From: Syncephalastrum monosporum B8922 | Lineage: Eukaryota > Mucoromycota > Mucoromycetes > Mucorales > Syncephalastraceae | Direction of reading: 5' to 3' | NCBI GenBank assembly: GCA_000697355.1 | Contig: JNEN01001232.1 | Coordinates: forward strand, 62,001-126,000 | DNA length: 64,000 bases | Shown: in pieces, positions 21,479-34,600 of the stretch | How the letters are laid out: each line of letters starts with the position of its first letter | Position numbering within the stretch: position 1 is the stretch's first letter | Notes under the pieces: model-generated | Database searches by the model: none | The model's input: the letters and a program-made list of their open reading frames with translations, nothing else | Told to the model about the DNA's origin: nothing | Program-made: the position numbers and the translations under genes

Positions 21479-21528
21479 CATTTCGCGTCCAGCGTTCCTG
21501 TTTCTTTCCTTTGCTCTCCGGAATCGGA
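19849..21528. other. Intergenic, no gene seen
   Basis: About 1.7 kb between the HSF-type and EXS genes. It holds an A-rich stretch at 20027-20060 just past the HSF gene, and a CT-rich tract at 21431-21478 that ends 50 bp before the EXS start codon and probably belongs to its promoter or leader. No coding frame is convincing. Confidence 0.55.
21431..21478 (+). repeat. CT-rich tract upstream of the EXS gene
   Basis: Mostly alternating C and T. In fungi such pyrimidine tracts often lie at or just before transcription starts; here it is about 50-100 bp upstream of the ATG. Confidence 0.7.
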
Positions 21529-22893
21529 ATGGAGAACGCCGGTGATGCGACTGCAGCTGTGTGGCAGACTCTGATGCCTGCGACTTACCGCCCGATCGTC
21601 ATCTTTTGCATCGGGCTCTGGGGCTGGGGTCTGAATCTGCGCATTCTCAATCGACATCACATCGACACGTCTGCCTTGCTTCAGACTCATACTTCCGACA
21701 AGCATGCACCTCTCTCCAAAGCTGTCTTCGCTTTAGCTGCAGTACTAACCAGTCTAATTCTGGCCAATGTGGCCTGGTATACCATCACGGTCGATCCGCA
21801 GAAGCCTTCCCCTGTTCTTCCGATCCTCTGCTATGTCTCTGCGCTCGCTTTATTGCTATGGCCAGGGAAAGCGGTTCACCGCAAAGAACGCGAGCGGTTT
21901 CTCCGGTACGTTGTTATGGAAACACGAGGGAATGCATGCATGGACAGTTCTGACATTATTTTTGTCGATCAGCGTTCTACGACGCATCGTATCACCCAGT
22001 CTCTTCTCGCCCGTTTTCTTCTGCGACGTCATTCTCGCAGATATACTGACCAGCTTCTCCAACGTTTTTGGCGATCTCTTTGCGACGGGCTGTAATGCGC
22101 TTGGGGGTGCCAGCAACAACACCGATGGCAACGCCTGCCACCGCGATATTTTTGTTCCCCTTTTAATCAGGTACGTCTTGGCGCACAGATCGTTTGTCCT
22201 CCAGTCTCATATGAAGAAAAAAGTCTCCCTTATTTTATACGCCTGCGACAATGCCTTTCTGAATACCTCGAATCCCGTGGCCAGACCAAGCGCCATCTCT
22301 TTAACGCCATCAAATACGCGTCGGCTTTTCCTGTCATCATCATCTCGGCCACCCAAAAGAAAGCGGACCGATACATCGCAGCAACCGGCACCGTGCCAAG
22401 CACATGGTGGATCGATGACACGAACCTGTTTCGGCTCTGGATGACATTCGTCGTCATCAATTCGATGTATTCCTTCTGGTGGGACGTCTCTGTTGACTGG
22501 AACCTCGTCAACGTCACGAACTCGCCTACCTCCCACAGTGCATCTTCCACAACCGTGGTCCGTTTCCGCAAGCACCACCATTTCTCGGACACGTCTATTT
22601 ATTATGTCGCGATGGCCATCGATTTCCTTTTGCGAACGACCTGGAGTCTTAAGCTAAGCTCCCATCTGTATATTCAGCGGTTACAAGGCTCCATTTTTAT
22701 GATGGAGCTCTTGGAGGTCATTCGACGCTGGGTCTGGGTTATTTTCCGCATGGAGAACGAATGGATGAAGCGGACGCATGGCACGCTGCCGACTCAGTCG
22801 ACCGAGACCTACAGTCTGGAACAACTTCAGAATTCAGGCACTTCGAAACTGCTGCCCATCCGCGAAGAAAGTGAGGACGGAGGATCCTCTTGA
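21529..22893 (+). CDS. EXS-domain membrane protein (Erd1-like)
   Basis: Three exons, 21529-21905, 21973-22170 and 22224-22893, give 414 residues. The protein is polytopic with a short N-terminus and no SPX domain, which separates it from SYG1/XPR1 and favours the Erd1 branch (Golgi phosphate recycling and retention of ER/Golgi proteins). EXS marks include RRIVSPSLFSPVFFCDVILA, TSFSNVFGDL, the spliced RSLPYFIRLRQCLSEYL, the YASAFPVIIISA segment, and MYSFWWDVSVDWNL close to the C-terminus. The tail is hydrophilic. Splice joints restore the family sequence exactly. Specific function in this organism is inferred. Confidence 0.88.
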
Positions 22894-22935
22894 GCATTTG
22901 TAGCGCATTAGACACACTCACACTTAGTACATTTA

Positions 22936-22955
22936 ACACACACACACACACACAC
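22936..22955 (+). repeat. (CA)n microsatellite
   Basis: Perfect CA repeat between the convergent EXS and transketolase genes. Confidence 0.85.
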
Positions 22956-23130
22956 TTCGTTTGCTATTATATCCCCTGTTTTATTTTTTTGAATTATGAT
23001 ACACGCACCCACTTTCTTGCTATTTCTTTTTTAGGATGCAGGGGTTATACAAAAGGTTACCTCTTTCAACAAAGAAAAGTGGGGTGCCAGAGATGCGAAG
23101 CAATGGTTAAGATGTGTGTAAGAGGGTGAT

Positions 23131-25933
23131 TTAGAAGTGCAGACCAAGCTCGGGGACGTAGCCGGCCTTCTCGTAGTAGGCAGCGACAGTCTTGGCCTTC
23201 TCGGCGGCAGCGTCGGCAGTGATGCCGAACTTCTTGTACAGAGCGGGGGCGGGGCCGGAGGCACCGAAGGTGGTCATACCAACGTGGGCGTGGGCATACT
23301 TCTCCCAGCCATAGGTACCGAGAGCCTCGATGGAGACAACGGGCAGACCAGCGGGGAAGACCGACTTGCGGTACTCGGCGGACTGCTCGTCAAACAGCTC
23401 GGAGCAGGGCATGGACACAACGCGGGCGGGGAAGCCCTCGGCGGCAAGCTTCTTGGCAGCCTCGACAGCGAGGGAGACCTCGGAACCGGTGGCGACAAAG
23501 GCAACCTTGGCGTTGGGGGCGTCCTGGAGGACGTAAGCACCCTTGGTGACGGCCTCGATGGAGGAGCCCTCGAGCTGGGGCAGGTTCTGGCGCGACAGGG
23601 CAATGACGGAGGGACGGTGGGCGTTCTCGATGGCGACAAGGTAGGTACCAGAGACCTCGTTACCATCAGCGGGACGGAAGGTCAGCATGTTGGGGGTGGC
23701 ACGCGAGATGGCCAGGGTCTCAATAGGCTGGTGGGTGGGACCGTCCTCACCAAGACCAATGGAGTCGTGGGTCATGACATAGATGACGCGAAGGTGCGAC
23801 AGGGCAGACAGACGGGCAGCACCCCAGCCGTAGGTCAAGAAGTTGAGGAAGGTACCACCGAAAGGAATGATACCGCCATAGGCAGCCAGGCCGTTCATGA
23901 CAGCAAACATGGCGTGCTCACGGACACCATAGCGGACGTAGCGGCCAGAGTAGTCGCCAAGACCGGTGGAGGGCTAGGATAAATTAAACGATAAGCAATC
24001 GCGCTTCGTCCCTTGGATAAAATATCTACTTACGTGTTGGAAGTCAACAGCCTTCTTCCAGCGGGTCAAGTTGGAGCCGGTCAAATCAGCAGAACCACCA
24101 ACGAGGTCAGGGATGATCTCGGACAGGGCGGTCAGGACACCCTCAGACAGCTTGCGGGTAGCGACAGCAGCGTCGGCGGGCGTGAAGCGGGGCAGGGCCT
24201 GTTGCCAGCCCTCGGGCAGCTTGCCAGCAAGACGGCGGGACAGCTCAGCGGCCTCCTGGGGGAACTGCTCGGTGTACTTCTGGAAGAGCTCGTTCCAGGC
24301 AGCCTCGGCCTGGGCACCGTGAGCAGCACGGGCACCGTAGTACTCGTAGACCTAATTGAATAGGGTTGAGTTAGAGTTTCTGCTTTTCTGTATGCCTTCC
24401 TTCTTGGACGCGAGAGAAGGGCAAAATTGATTTGGACGCGATTGCACTAACCTCATTGGGAACGACGTACTTCTCGTCGGGGTTGAAACCAAGCTTCTGC
24501 TTGACCTGCTTGATATCATCGTCTGCAATAGAATAAATAGGATAAATTCAAGGTTAACCTAAAGTTCATACACACACTCACACACTGCGGCTGGCCTGAG
24601 GGCCCCCGCAGATGAGACTTATTAATTTCTAAAACTTACCGGCAAGGGGAGAGCCGTGGACCTTCTCCTTACCCTGGTTCAACGAACCGTAGCCTATGGA
24701 TAAATATACAGGTGAGTCAAAATTCTCCGCTGCAGTTGTATGACGCCATCTATCTAAACAGGCACACAGACCCGAGAATAATGGACACATGCACTTAAAC
24801 ATGCTTCTTCCCACACCCACACCCCCTCCGCCCATTCAACCGTGTGTAGCTGTTGCACAGCATACACAAAGTTTTGACAGCTAATGAACTTACCGATCGT
24901 GGTCTTAACCTTGATCAACGAGGGCTTGTCGGTGACGGCTTTGGCCTGCTCGACGGCCTGCTGGATGGCAGCAATATCGTTATCGCCATCAGCGACGGAC
25001 GACACGTGCCAGCCGTAGGACTCGAAGCGCTTGACGGTGTCCTCGGTGAACGAGACAGCTGTGTCACCATCGATGGTGATCGAGTTGTCATCGTACAGGG
25101 CAATGAGCTTGCCGAGCTTCAAGTGACTGAGGATTATGGAATGATTATAAAGCAAAAAATAGGTGTTAAAAATTGTATGCGATACGGCAAAATGCGGGTA
25201 AATTTTTTGTAATACTTTACCCAGCAAGCGAGATGGCCTCAGCGGCAACACCCTCCTGAAGACAGCCGTCACCCAGGATGACATAGGTGTGGTTGTTGAA
25301 GAGCTCGAAACCGGGCTTGTTGAAGGTGGCAGCAAGGTGCTCCTCAGCAATGGCGAGACCAACAGCGTTCGAGATACCCTGGCCAAGAGGGCCGGTAGTC
25401 ACCTCAATGCCGGGAGTGTCAGCAGATTCAGGATGGCCCGGGGTCCTATCATTTTGCAAGCGCAATGTAAATAAATCGCTTATGCTTATTTAAGCAAATT
25501 GAGCCTTACTTGGAGCCGACCTGACGGAACTGCTTCAGGTCATCCATCGAGACATCGTAGCCGAGCAAGTGGAGGTAAATGTACTGCAGAGCACAGCCGT
25601 GGCCGTTGGAGAGAACAAAGCGGTCACGGTTGATGAACTTGGGGTTTTTCTACGCATATATATATGAGCATTTTGTCAGATATTTTCGTCACCGATAAGG
25701 TACATACGGGGTTGAAGGTCATCTGGTTGAAGATGACGTGAGCCATAGGAGCGCAACCCATGGGGGCGCCTATCGTAAGAGGGCAAAGAGCGAGTGTTGG
25801 TATGGACGAAGCGCGTCACAAGAAGATCAAAACAAGAGTGCTTACCAGGGTGACCCGAGTTGGCACCCTTGACGACATCGGCGGCGAGAACACGAACGGT
25901 GTTGATGGCTTGCTGTTCAATAGACTGGACCAT
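23131..25933 (-). CDS. TKL1: Transketolase
   Basis: Nine exons: 25846-25933, 25708-25769, 25510-25649, 25221-25445, 24894-25126, 24640-24693, 24452-24522, 24034-24351 and 23131-23973. They encode 677 residues, as expected. It transfers two-carbon units between sugar phosphates in the pentose phosphate pathway, using thiamine diphosphate and Mg2+. Visible marks are [37 protein letters not shown], the ThDP motif GDGCLQEG ... [27 protein letters not shown], the Tyr-rich [15 protein letters not shown] with the ThDP-activating Glu, and the C-terminal domain ending YVPELGLHF. Codon bias is strong (almost all third positions C or G in exon 9), consistent with high expression. Confidence 0.97.
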
Positions 25934-25994
25934 GCTGGAGGTGAAAAGAAAAGGAAAAGAGGTGTAGAAGACGCGTCCTCCTCTCGGGATCTGT

Positions 25995-26002
25995 TTTTTA
26001 TA
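25995..26002 (-). promoter_or_regulatory. TATA box of the transketolase gene
   Basis: On the minus strand the sequence reads CTATAAAAAA about 62 bp upstream of the transketolase ATG. Position and strength fit a core promoter of a highly expressed gene; the 308-bp spacer up to 26241 shows no coding frame. Confidence 0.5.
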
Positions 26003-26241
26003 GCTGTGTTGATTTCGGGCGCAGCGGGGTACCCAAAAAGATTACGTCCCCATAAAAGTCCCCCCAATCGCATCAGTAAAAAAAAATCCCGCTTTCGACC
26101 CTTTTTGGAACTCATGGCGTAATTTGTCCGAGCCATAGAGATTTCAGGTACAAGCTTTTTTTCGGCGCTTATGCTAATAACAACATCTTATAGGTAGATA
26201 GACATCGGGTTTATTTCATATGTATATACATATCTGGGTTA

Positions 26242-28184
<1,943 letters not shown>

Positions 28185-31100
28185 AATTGTAATTGTATGT
28201 GTGCGTGTGTGTGTGTGTGTGGAAGGTAAAAACCAGTGTGGGTACAAAAGTAGGGTGGGGTAAAAAGATCTAACCAAGGGTTATAAAAAGAAGTGATTGT
28301 AAAAGACAAAAGAGAGGGGAACGGTTTAGATCAGTCTATAGTGAAATTGAACGAACTGAATCCAACACGACGAAACAGAGATCCGATTGCGATTGTGTGA
28401 TCTGTCGAAGAACTACATATAAAGCCAAAGGGAAAAGGGAGGCTTTGCGGGGTAGCTGCACCCACTACACAAGAGCAGAAGGACGGGCGGACTTGCAATC
28501 CCTTTTTGTTTTGACGAATGGTTGGCCCCGCCTCATCTGCCTGCCCATATTTCTGGCTTGACCCCAGGCGTTCGTATCCGATGGGGCATACTGTATATCT
28601 ATAATTGGAGTTTGGTGATATTAGAAAACGGTTATAAAGTGCATATGACATACAATATGGTGGACCTCTCACTCCAATTTGATGCTCTTTTCTAACTCTA
28701 TCTATTGTATCATGTAACTCAGGCAGCCCGGTGATTGCCATAAACATTTGTTCTGCGTGATTCGACCCAAACTAAATAAATTTCTCTGGTCCTGGTTGCG
28801 TGGCTATTGTCGCCGGTTACTTGTTACACAGTGCTTTTACTTTTTGGGAACGCGATCCAGGGTTCTCTGGACTGTGTTGCCCACGCCGTTCCAGTGCCTG
28901 GGTCTGGGTGGAGAGACAGACGAGGTGCAACGACCGATTTGGATTTAGAAGTGGTTCCTCCAATATATTGATTTTGAGCGATAACCAACCTTATTGAATG
29001 AACAACTTATTTCCCACAGTCCCCTGGTTCCTCAAGTTCTAACCATGTCATATACATAAACTTTATTACAATCAATCGTTCATTATCGATATACGCGTGA
29101 GTGAATCATGCTGATCGCGAATAGAAATCTGACCCTTTTTGTTTTGCTGAGACAAGGTTGCGCTCCTTGCACCAAAATAAACCGGCTCATAGCCGGTATC
29201 ACAGTATGGCGCGATTGACTTTAATACGTGTATTAGTAGGAAATGCCGCGGTGGTCAAAACGCACTTCTGGATTTGTACTCGCTAATAAACAAAACGAAA
29301 TATGGTAGAAAATACAATGCTTGGCTGTAGATGCATTAACGTATGATAACCGGACTTGTGTGACATTACCATGTTGAAATAGAAAAGTAGGGCATACTTA
29401 ATTTATAGCAGTATGCACATCATTGACACGGAAAAATCATTCTGCAAATTAGAATAAGGAAGCGTACTACTCGGTGATAGGCCGCAGAGGTGCTCTGTGC
29501 ATAATTTTATATTGTCTCTGGTTGGGCTGCATCCGTGTTCTTGCACTCGTTTTCCTATCCGGGCGTTCGATGGATGCTGTATATTCGTAATATCGTCTTG
29601 TGACCCTTTCATTCCGGGCACGCTGGAAGCAGTCTGCGCAAAGAGACTAACGTGGTTTATTGGGACGTATACATGTGTTCGTTCGCTATGATATGCATAA
29701 ATGTCATCCTTCTAGACGGACGAATAATGCCATAGTGAACTTCAGACAAATGAGCTTTATAGGAAGTAGATAATTTGATGCTGCTAAGAAGCCATTGTTT
29801 CAAACATAAAGGGTGTGCGCTGGAAGTGGTAACTCTTCTTGTCATAATTATAAAGGTACAAACGTGCGCCGATAGCAATTCTTTAAAGTTTTTAGTCATT
29901 TATTTGCAAAAACACACATGCAAGCGAGAAAGTATGCGTATAATATCAAATGACACGCATTCCAATTCCCTTAGCATATAGGTAGGGCAATGTAGGTCCT
30001 GTGGACGATCCCACGCGAGTGATCCTCTGTCCTATGTAATGCGAATGGCATTCTTTTTCCCAGGTGGAGTGCCATCCATATATATATATCCAAATCTTAT
30101 ATCGATCCTGTTTTAAGCATAATTCTTCCGTCGATCTTTGTTTCCTGTTTTTCTGGTCAAGCGGTGCTGCGCTACTTCTTTACAGGAGGTATAAGCCGTA
30201 GAACGCCGTTTGACAGCCGGTTTCTGTATGCAATGTCAAATGTCAGCGTGCATACCAGTGAACCGCGCAACGCCGTTTGACAAGTGCAGTTGCCGACAGG
30301 CACACACACAAATTCCAGACATTTCTGTATAAAAAATACAGACACTCCTTATAAGTTTTTTTCTATGTACATGATCTGAGTTAGACTGGACAAGTACGAC
30401 GTATATGAAAGGTACGCTCTTGACATCTTCCTTTTTGCTATTTGTGTTCACATGGAACTTAGAAGAAGTGCTTGCACGATTTTAGGAGAATCCCTAAGCT
30501 AAATAAGCTCGATAAACACAGATTCTACGGAAAAGCGATATCGAAAGCTCATCAGCCTGCATGGCAGAGCTTCAGGCATATGTCACAACGTTGTTCGATA
30601 AGAAACCGATCCAGTCAGAGGAAGCACATACTCTGCGTCCTCCAGAGCCAAAACCGCTACCGACACTTGCAGATACGATGGATACAACACGCATGCACAA
30701 AAATAGTAATAAACGCCTCGCATGAGAGATACGTATCTTCCCTTAATACATCGCGATGAGATTAAGGTGCGCCAACTAGAGAAGCAGAATGCGCCCGTGG
30801 AGAGCCCATATATAAATTAGCCCCCACTGGGGTTTCCAAAAGGGGTCCTCTTCCACACTCGACTGCGAGGGAATAGAAAACGCCTTCAAGGCCATCTTTA
30901 CGCTATTCCTGAGCATTTTCAACTTTATATAGATAAAGTTAAAATAAAACCGTTGTCATTATCAGAAATTGTCTTCTGACCGTTGTCTTGGTATCATCGC
31001 GCGCTATAGTTACAGCATATTGCACATCAATCTGACCAAAAATCGCCCATTGGTTCCATGATCTAATATGTGTGCGAACCAGGTATACCGATTTTAAATG

Positions 31101-31623
31101 TTTACCGAATTATTGTACCTTGTTCGGAGCAGTTTTTGCTGCAGTGTCCAAATTCTGTGTCGTCCGACATGGATTCTTCATTCGTATATTATTTAGTATC
31201 ACAACGGTATACCAAGAGCACAGTGCAGAAAATTGCTGGAAAAGGCTTTATTTAAGCGTCTTTTATGCGTTTCAATGAACAAAGAAGTACCTGATGTCTC
31301 AAAGTTGTCAGCCACTTCGGATCCCATGATGATCAATTTTGAATTCCAGAAAGTCGTACAAACCATCTTTGAAACCGTTACGCTTGCCAAGTTGTCTCTT
31401 TTTTTTTTTCTTCCTTATTTCTTCCCGCTTTCCGACTTGGACTCATCTCAGTGTTCATTGCCATTTCCCATCTGTTGGTGCACTTGAGCATACCCGGCTG
31501 AGCAGAACCTATACATTCTTGCACGCGTAGGACCGAAAGCGACACTTACCGAAAAGAAACGGACCCTCAACACGCGTCCCCGGTCCAGTCGAGGAGGAAA
31601 CAGAACACAGAAAACAGAACAAC
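28185..31623. other. 3.4-kb stretch without a supportable gene
   Basis: The largest gene-free spacer in the window, between the kinase and myosin promoters (divergent genes). It holds only frames below 140 residues with no family resemblance and no clear splice structure. Small repeats are present: a 14-bp direct repeat (30202-30215 and 30269-30282) and a short hairpin ACCGGCT-CAT-AGCCGGT at 29181-29197. The longest frame (28331-28747, minus) starts MFMAITGLPELHDTIDRV; I do not recognise it. Confidence 0.5.
30202..30282 (+). repeat. 14-bp direct repeat, 67 bp apart start to start
   Basis: AACGCCGTTTGACA occurs at 30202-30215 and again at 30269-30282. The two copies are perfect. They could be a chance pair, a footprint of insertion/excision or paired protein-binding sites. 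Confidence 0.6.
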
Positions 31624-34600
31624 ATGTCAGCAGTCGCACCGAGCACTCAGCAAAGTGTGGAGGTGTATACAAAAGGCATCAAGGCCTGGTTCACCGACAA
31701 AGTCGAAGCGTGGATATCCGCCACTTGTGTCTCGAACACCGTCGACGGCAACAAGGTCCGAATCGTCTTTCAGGGCGACAGCAACGGCCAGGTGAGACAC
31801 ACACGAATACACGCGAATCAAGAAAAAGAAACCCCGCACACTCATACTCTCCTTCTTACACTTATTCTTATTTGAAAAAAAAAAAGGAATATGTCTTCGA
31901 AGCGAGCACGGCCGAGATCGAAAAGTCGGCGGGTGCCATCCTGCCTCCGCTGCGTAATCCGCCGAAAATGGAGTACACAGACGATCTGACAAACCTCAGC
32001 CATCTCAACGAGCCTGCTGGTAAAATTCTAAAAGAGATGCACAGCTTGTTTATTATTAGTGTATTAAACACATGACGGATGTGCATACAGTTCTCAACAC
32101 AATCCGTACCCGGTACATGCAGCATCTCATATACACCTATTCCGGTATCGTTCTTATCGCTGTCAACCCCTTTGACCGCGTCGCTCTCTATGATCCCGAT
32201 ATCGTGCAACAATATAGCGGAAAGCGACGTGGCGAACTCGAGCCGCATTTGTTTGCTATCGCCGAAGATGCGTACAGATGCATGATTCGCGAACAGATGA
32301 ACCAAACAATCGTCGTTTCAGGAGAAAGGTACGTCACGAATCAAGCCTGTTCCAGTTCATCATCTCAAGCTCCATTTCAGTGGTGCAGGCAAGACAGTGA
32401 GCGCAAAGTATATCATGCGTTATTTTGCCACCGCCGATGATCAGGAGTCCGTGGGCAAGAAGAAGAAGCAGAGCGGCGGGATGACTGAGGGCGAAGAGCA
32501 GATTTTAGGTAGGATATAATATACAAAAGTTCACGGTTGGACGGATAGGATGCTGACCTTATTTCAAGCGACCAACCCCATCATGGAAGCGTTCGGTAAC
32601 GCTAAAACAACGCGGAATGACAACAGTTCCCGCTTCGGTAAATATATTGAAATCCAGTTTGACGACGGCGCAAACATCATCGGCGCCAAAATCCGCACAT
32701 ACCTGCTCGAACGTTCGCGTCTCATTTTCCAACCCCAGACCGAACGAAATTACCATATCTTCTATCAGGTACGAACATCATCAACATTTTGAATGAGCGC
32801 TCATCTCACGCTCTCTCACTTCCTATCATTCTCTAGCTCTGTGCCGGCGCTCCTTTGTCAGAAAAGAAGGAATACGAACTCGGCGATTATACCAGCTTCC
32901 ATTATCTCAACCAAAGCGGTACCGGTACCGTGCCGGGCGTGGATGACGCTGCTGAATTCGAGGTGACGCAGCGTGCATTGTCCACCGTGGGTCTCTCCGT
33001 CGGCCTCCAATGGAAGATCTTCCAGCTACTTTCCGCATTGCTGCATATCGGTAACATCCAGATTGGTGGCCGAGGTGACGCGACGCTCTCGGACAAGGAT
33101 CCCTCGTTATTGACCGCGACTCGGCTCATGGGCATCAATCCGGCCGAGTTCAGAAAGTGGATTGTGCGCAAGCAGATCGTGACCAGGTCCGAGAAGATTG
33201 TGACCAACTTGAACCCTACCCAAGCACAAGTGGTCAAAGATTCCGTCGCTAAATACGTCTACGCCAACCTATTTGAGTGGCTGGTCAGCGTCATCAATGA
33301 GAGTCTCTCTTGTCCAGACATCAGCAAGGTGGCCACGTTCATTGGTGTGTTGGATATTTATGGTTTCGAGCACTTCAAAAAGAACTCGTTTGAGCAGTTC
33401 TGTATCAACTATGCGAATGAGAAACTACAGCAGCAGGCACGTCAGGATGGCTTGATATACAAAATACACAAAAAACTAACTACTGGCATAGTTCAACCAA
33501 CACGTCTTTAAACTGGAGCAAGAAGAATACGTCCGAGAAAAGATCAACTGGAGTTTCATTGAATTCAGCGACAATCAAAAGTGTATTGAGCTTATTGAAG
33601 CTCGTCTCGGTATTCTAGCGCTGCTGGATGAGGTATATATCGGATAAGGTTTCCCCAGCGGCTGTCTCTAATATACGTTTAGGAATCGCGTCTTCCCGCC
33701 GGTACCGACCAAGGCTTTGTGCAAAAGCTTTACAGCAATTTTGACACCCCCGACTACAAGAACTATTTCAAAAAACCTCGTTTCTCTAACAACGCGTTTA
33801 CGATTGCTCACTACGCCTTGGACGTACAGTACGAAGCCGAGAACTTTCTGGACAAGAACAAGGATACGGTTCCGGACGAGCATATGTCGCTTCTTCAGGG
33901 CTCTGAGTTTGACTTTTTGAAAGAGGTTCTGGAGAAAGCGGCTGCCAACAACCCGCCGCCTGCGGTAAGAAAAAAAAAAGGGCCTCCCTGGGAATGACTT
34001 TTGGTTTGCTTACCCGAGAATGTTTTCTTTCCTGGCGGTTTCTACGCAGACCGAGAACAAGCGCATGAGCATGATGCTCCGCAAGCCCACGCTAGGTTCT
34101 ATATTCAAGCAGTCCCTGATCAACCTGATGGATACGATCGGCGGCACTAATGTGCATTATATCCGTTGTATTAAACCCAACGAGGCTAAGGTCGCTTGGG
34201 AGTTCGAACCCAACATGGTCCTCTCCCAGCTCCGGGCTTGCGGTGTGCTGGAAACCATCCGTATCAGTTGCGCTGGCTACCCCTCGCGCTGGACCTTTGA
34301 TGAGTTCGCCGACCGCTATTGCGCGCTCGTATCATCGAAACATTGGCATGGCAAGCCCGATCTCGAGATCTCAGAGCTGTGCAGCAAAATTTTGGAGGTT
34401 TCTATCCAGGACAAGGACAAGTATCAGATCGGTACCACCAAGATCTTCTTCCGTGCGGGCCAGGTAAGGAGCTAAAGCATGGGTGCTACGAGTTTGCTTA
34501 TGCTCATCGTCTTCCATTTTTATTATTATTTCTAGCTGGCCTATCTCGAGAAGCTGCGTGCCGATCGGTTCAATGAATGCGCCACATTGGTTCAAAAGAA

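Noticed and set aside
23137..23982. Long plus-strand open frame of 281 codons opposite transketolase exon 9
   Set aside because: It is the antisense shadow of a highly biased coding exon (Gly/Leu/Val-rich, low complexity). Transketolase homology fixes the true strand.
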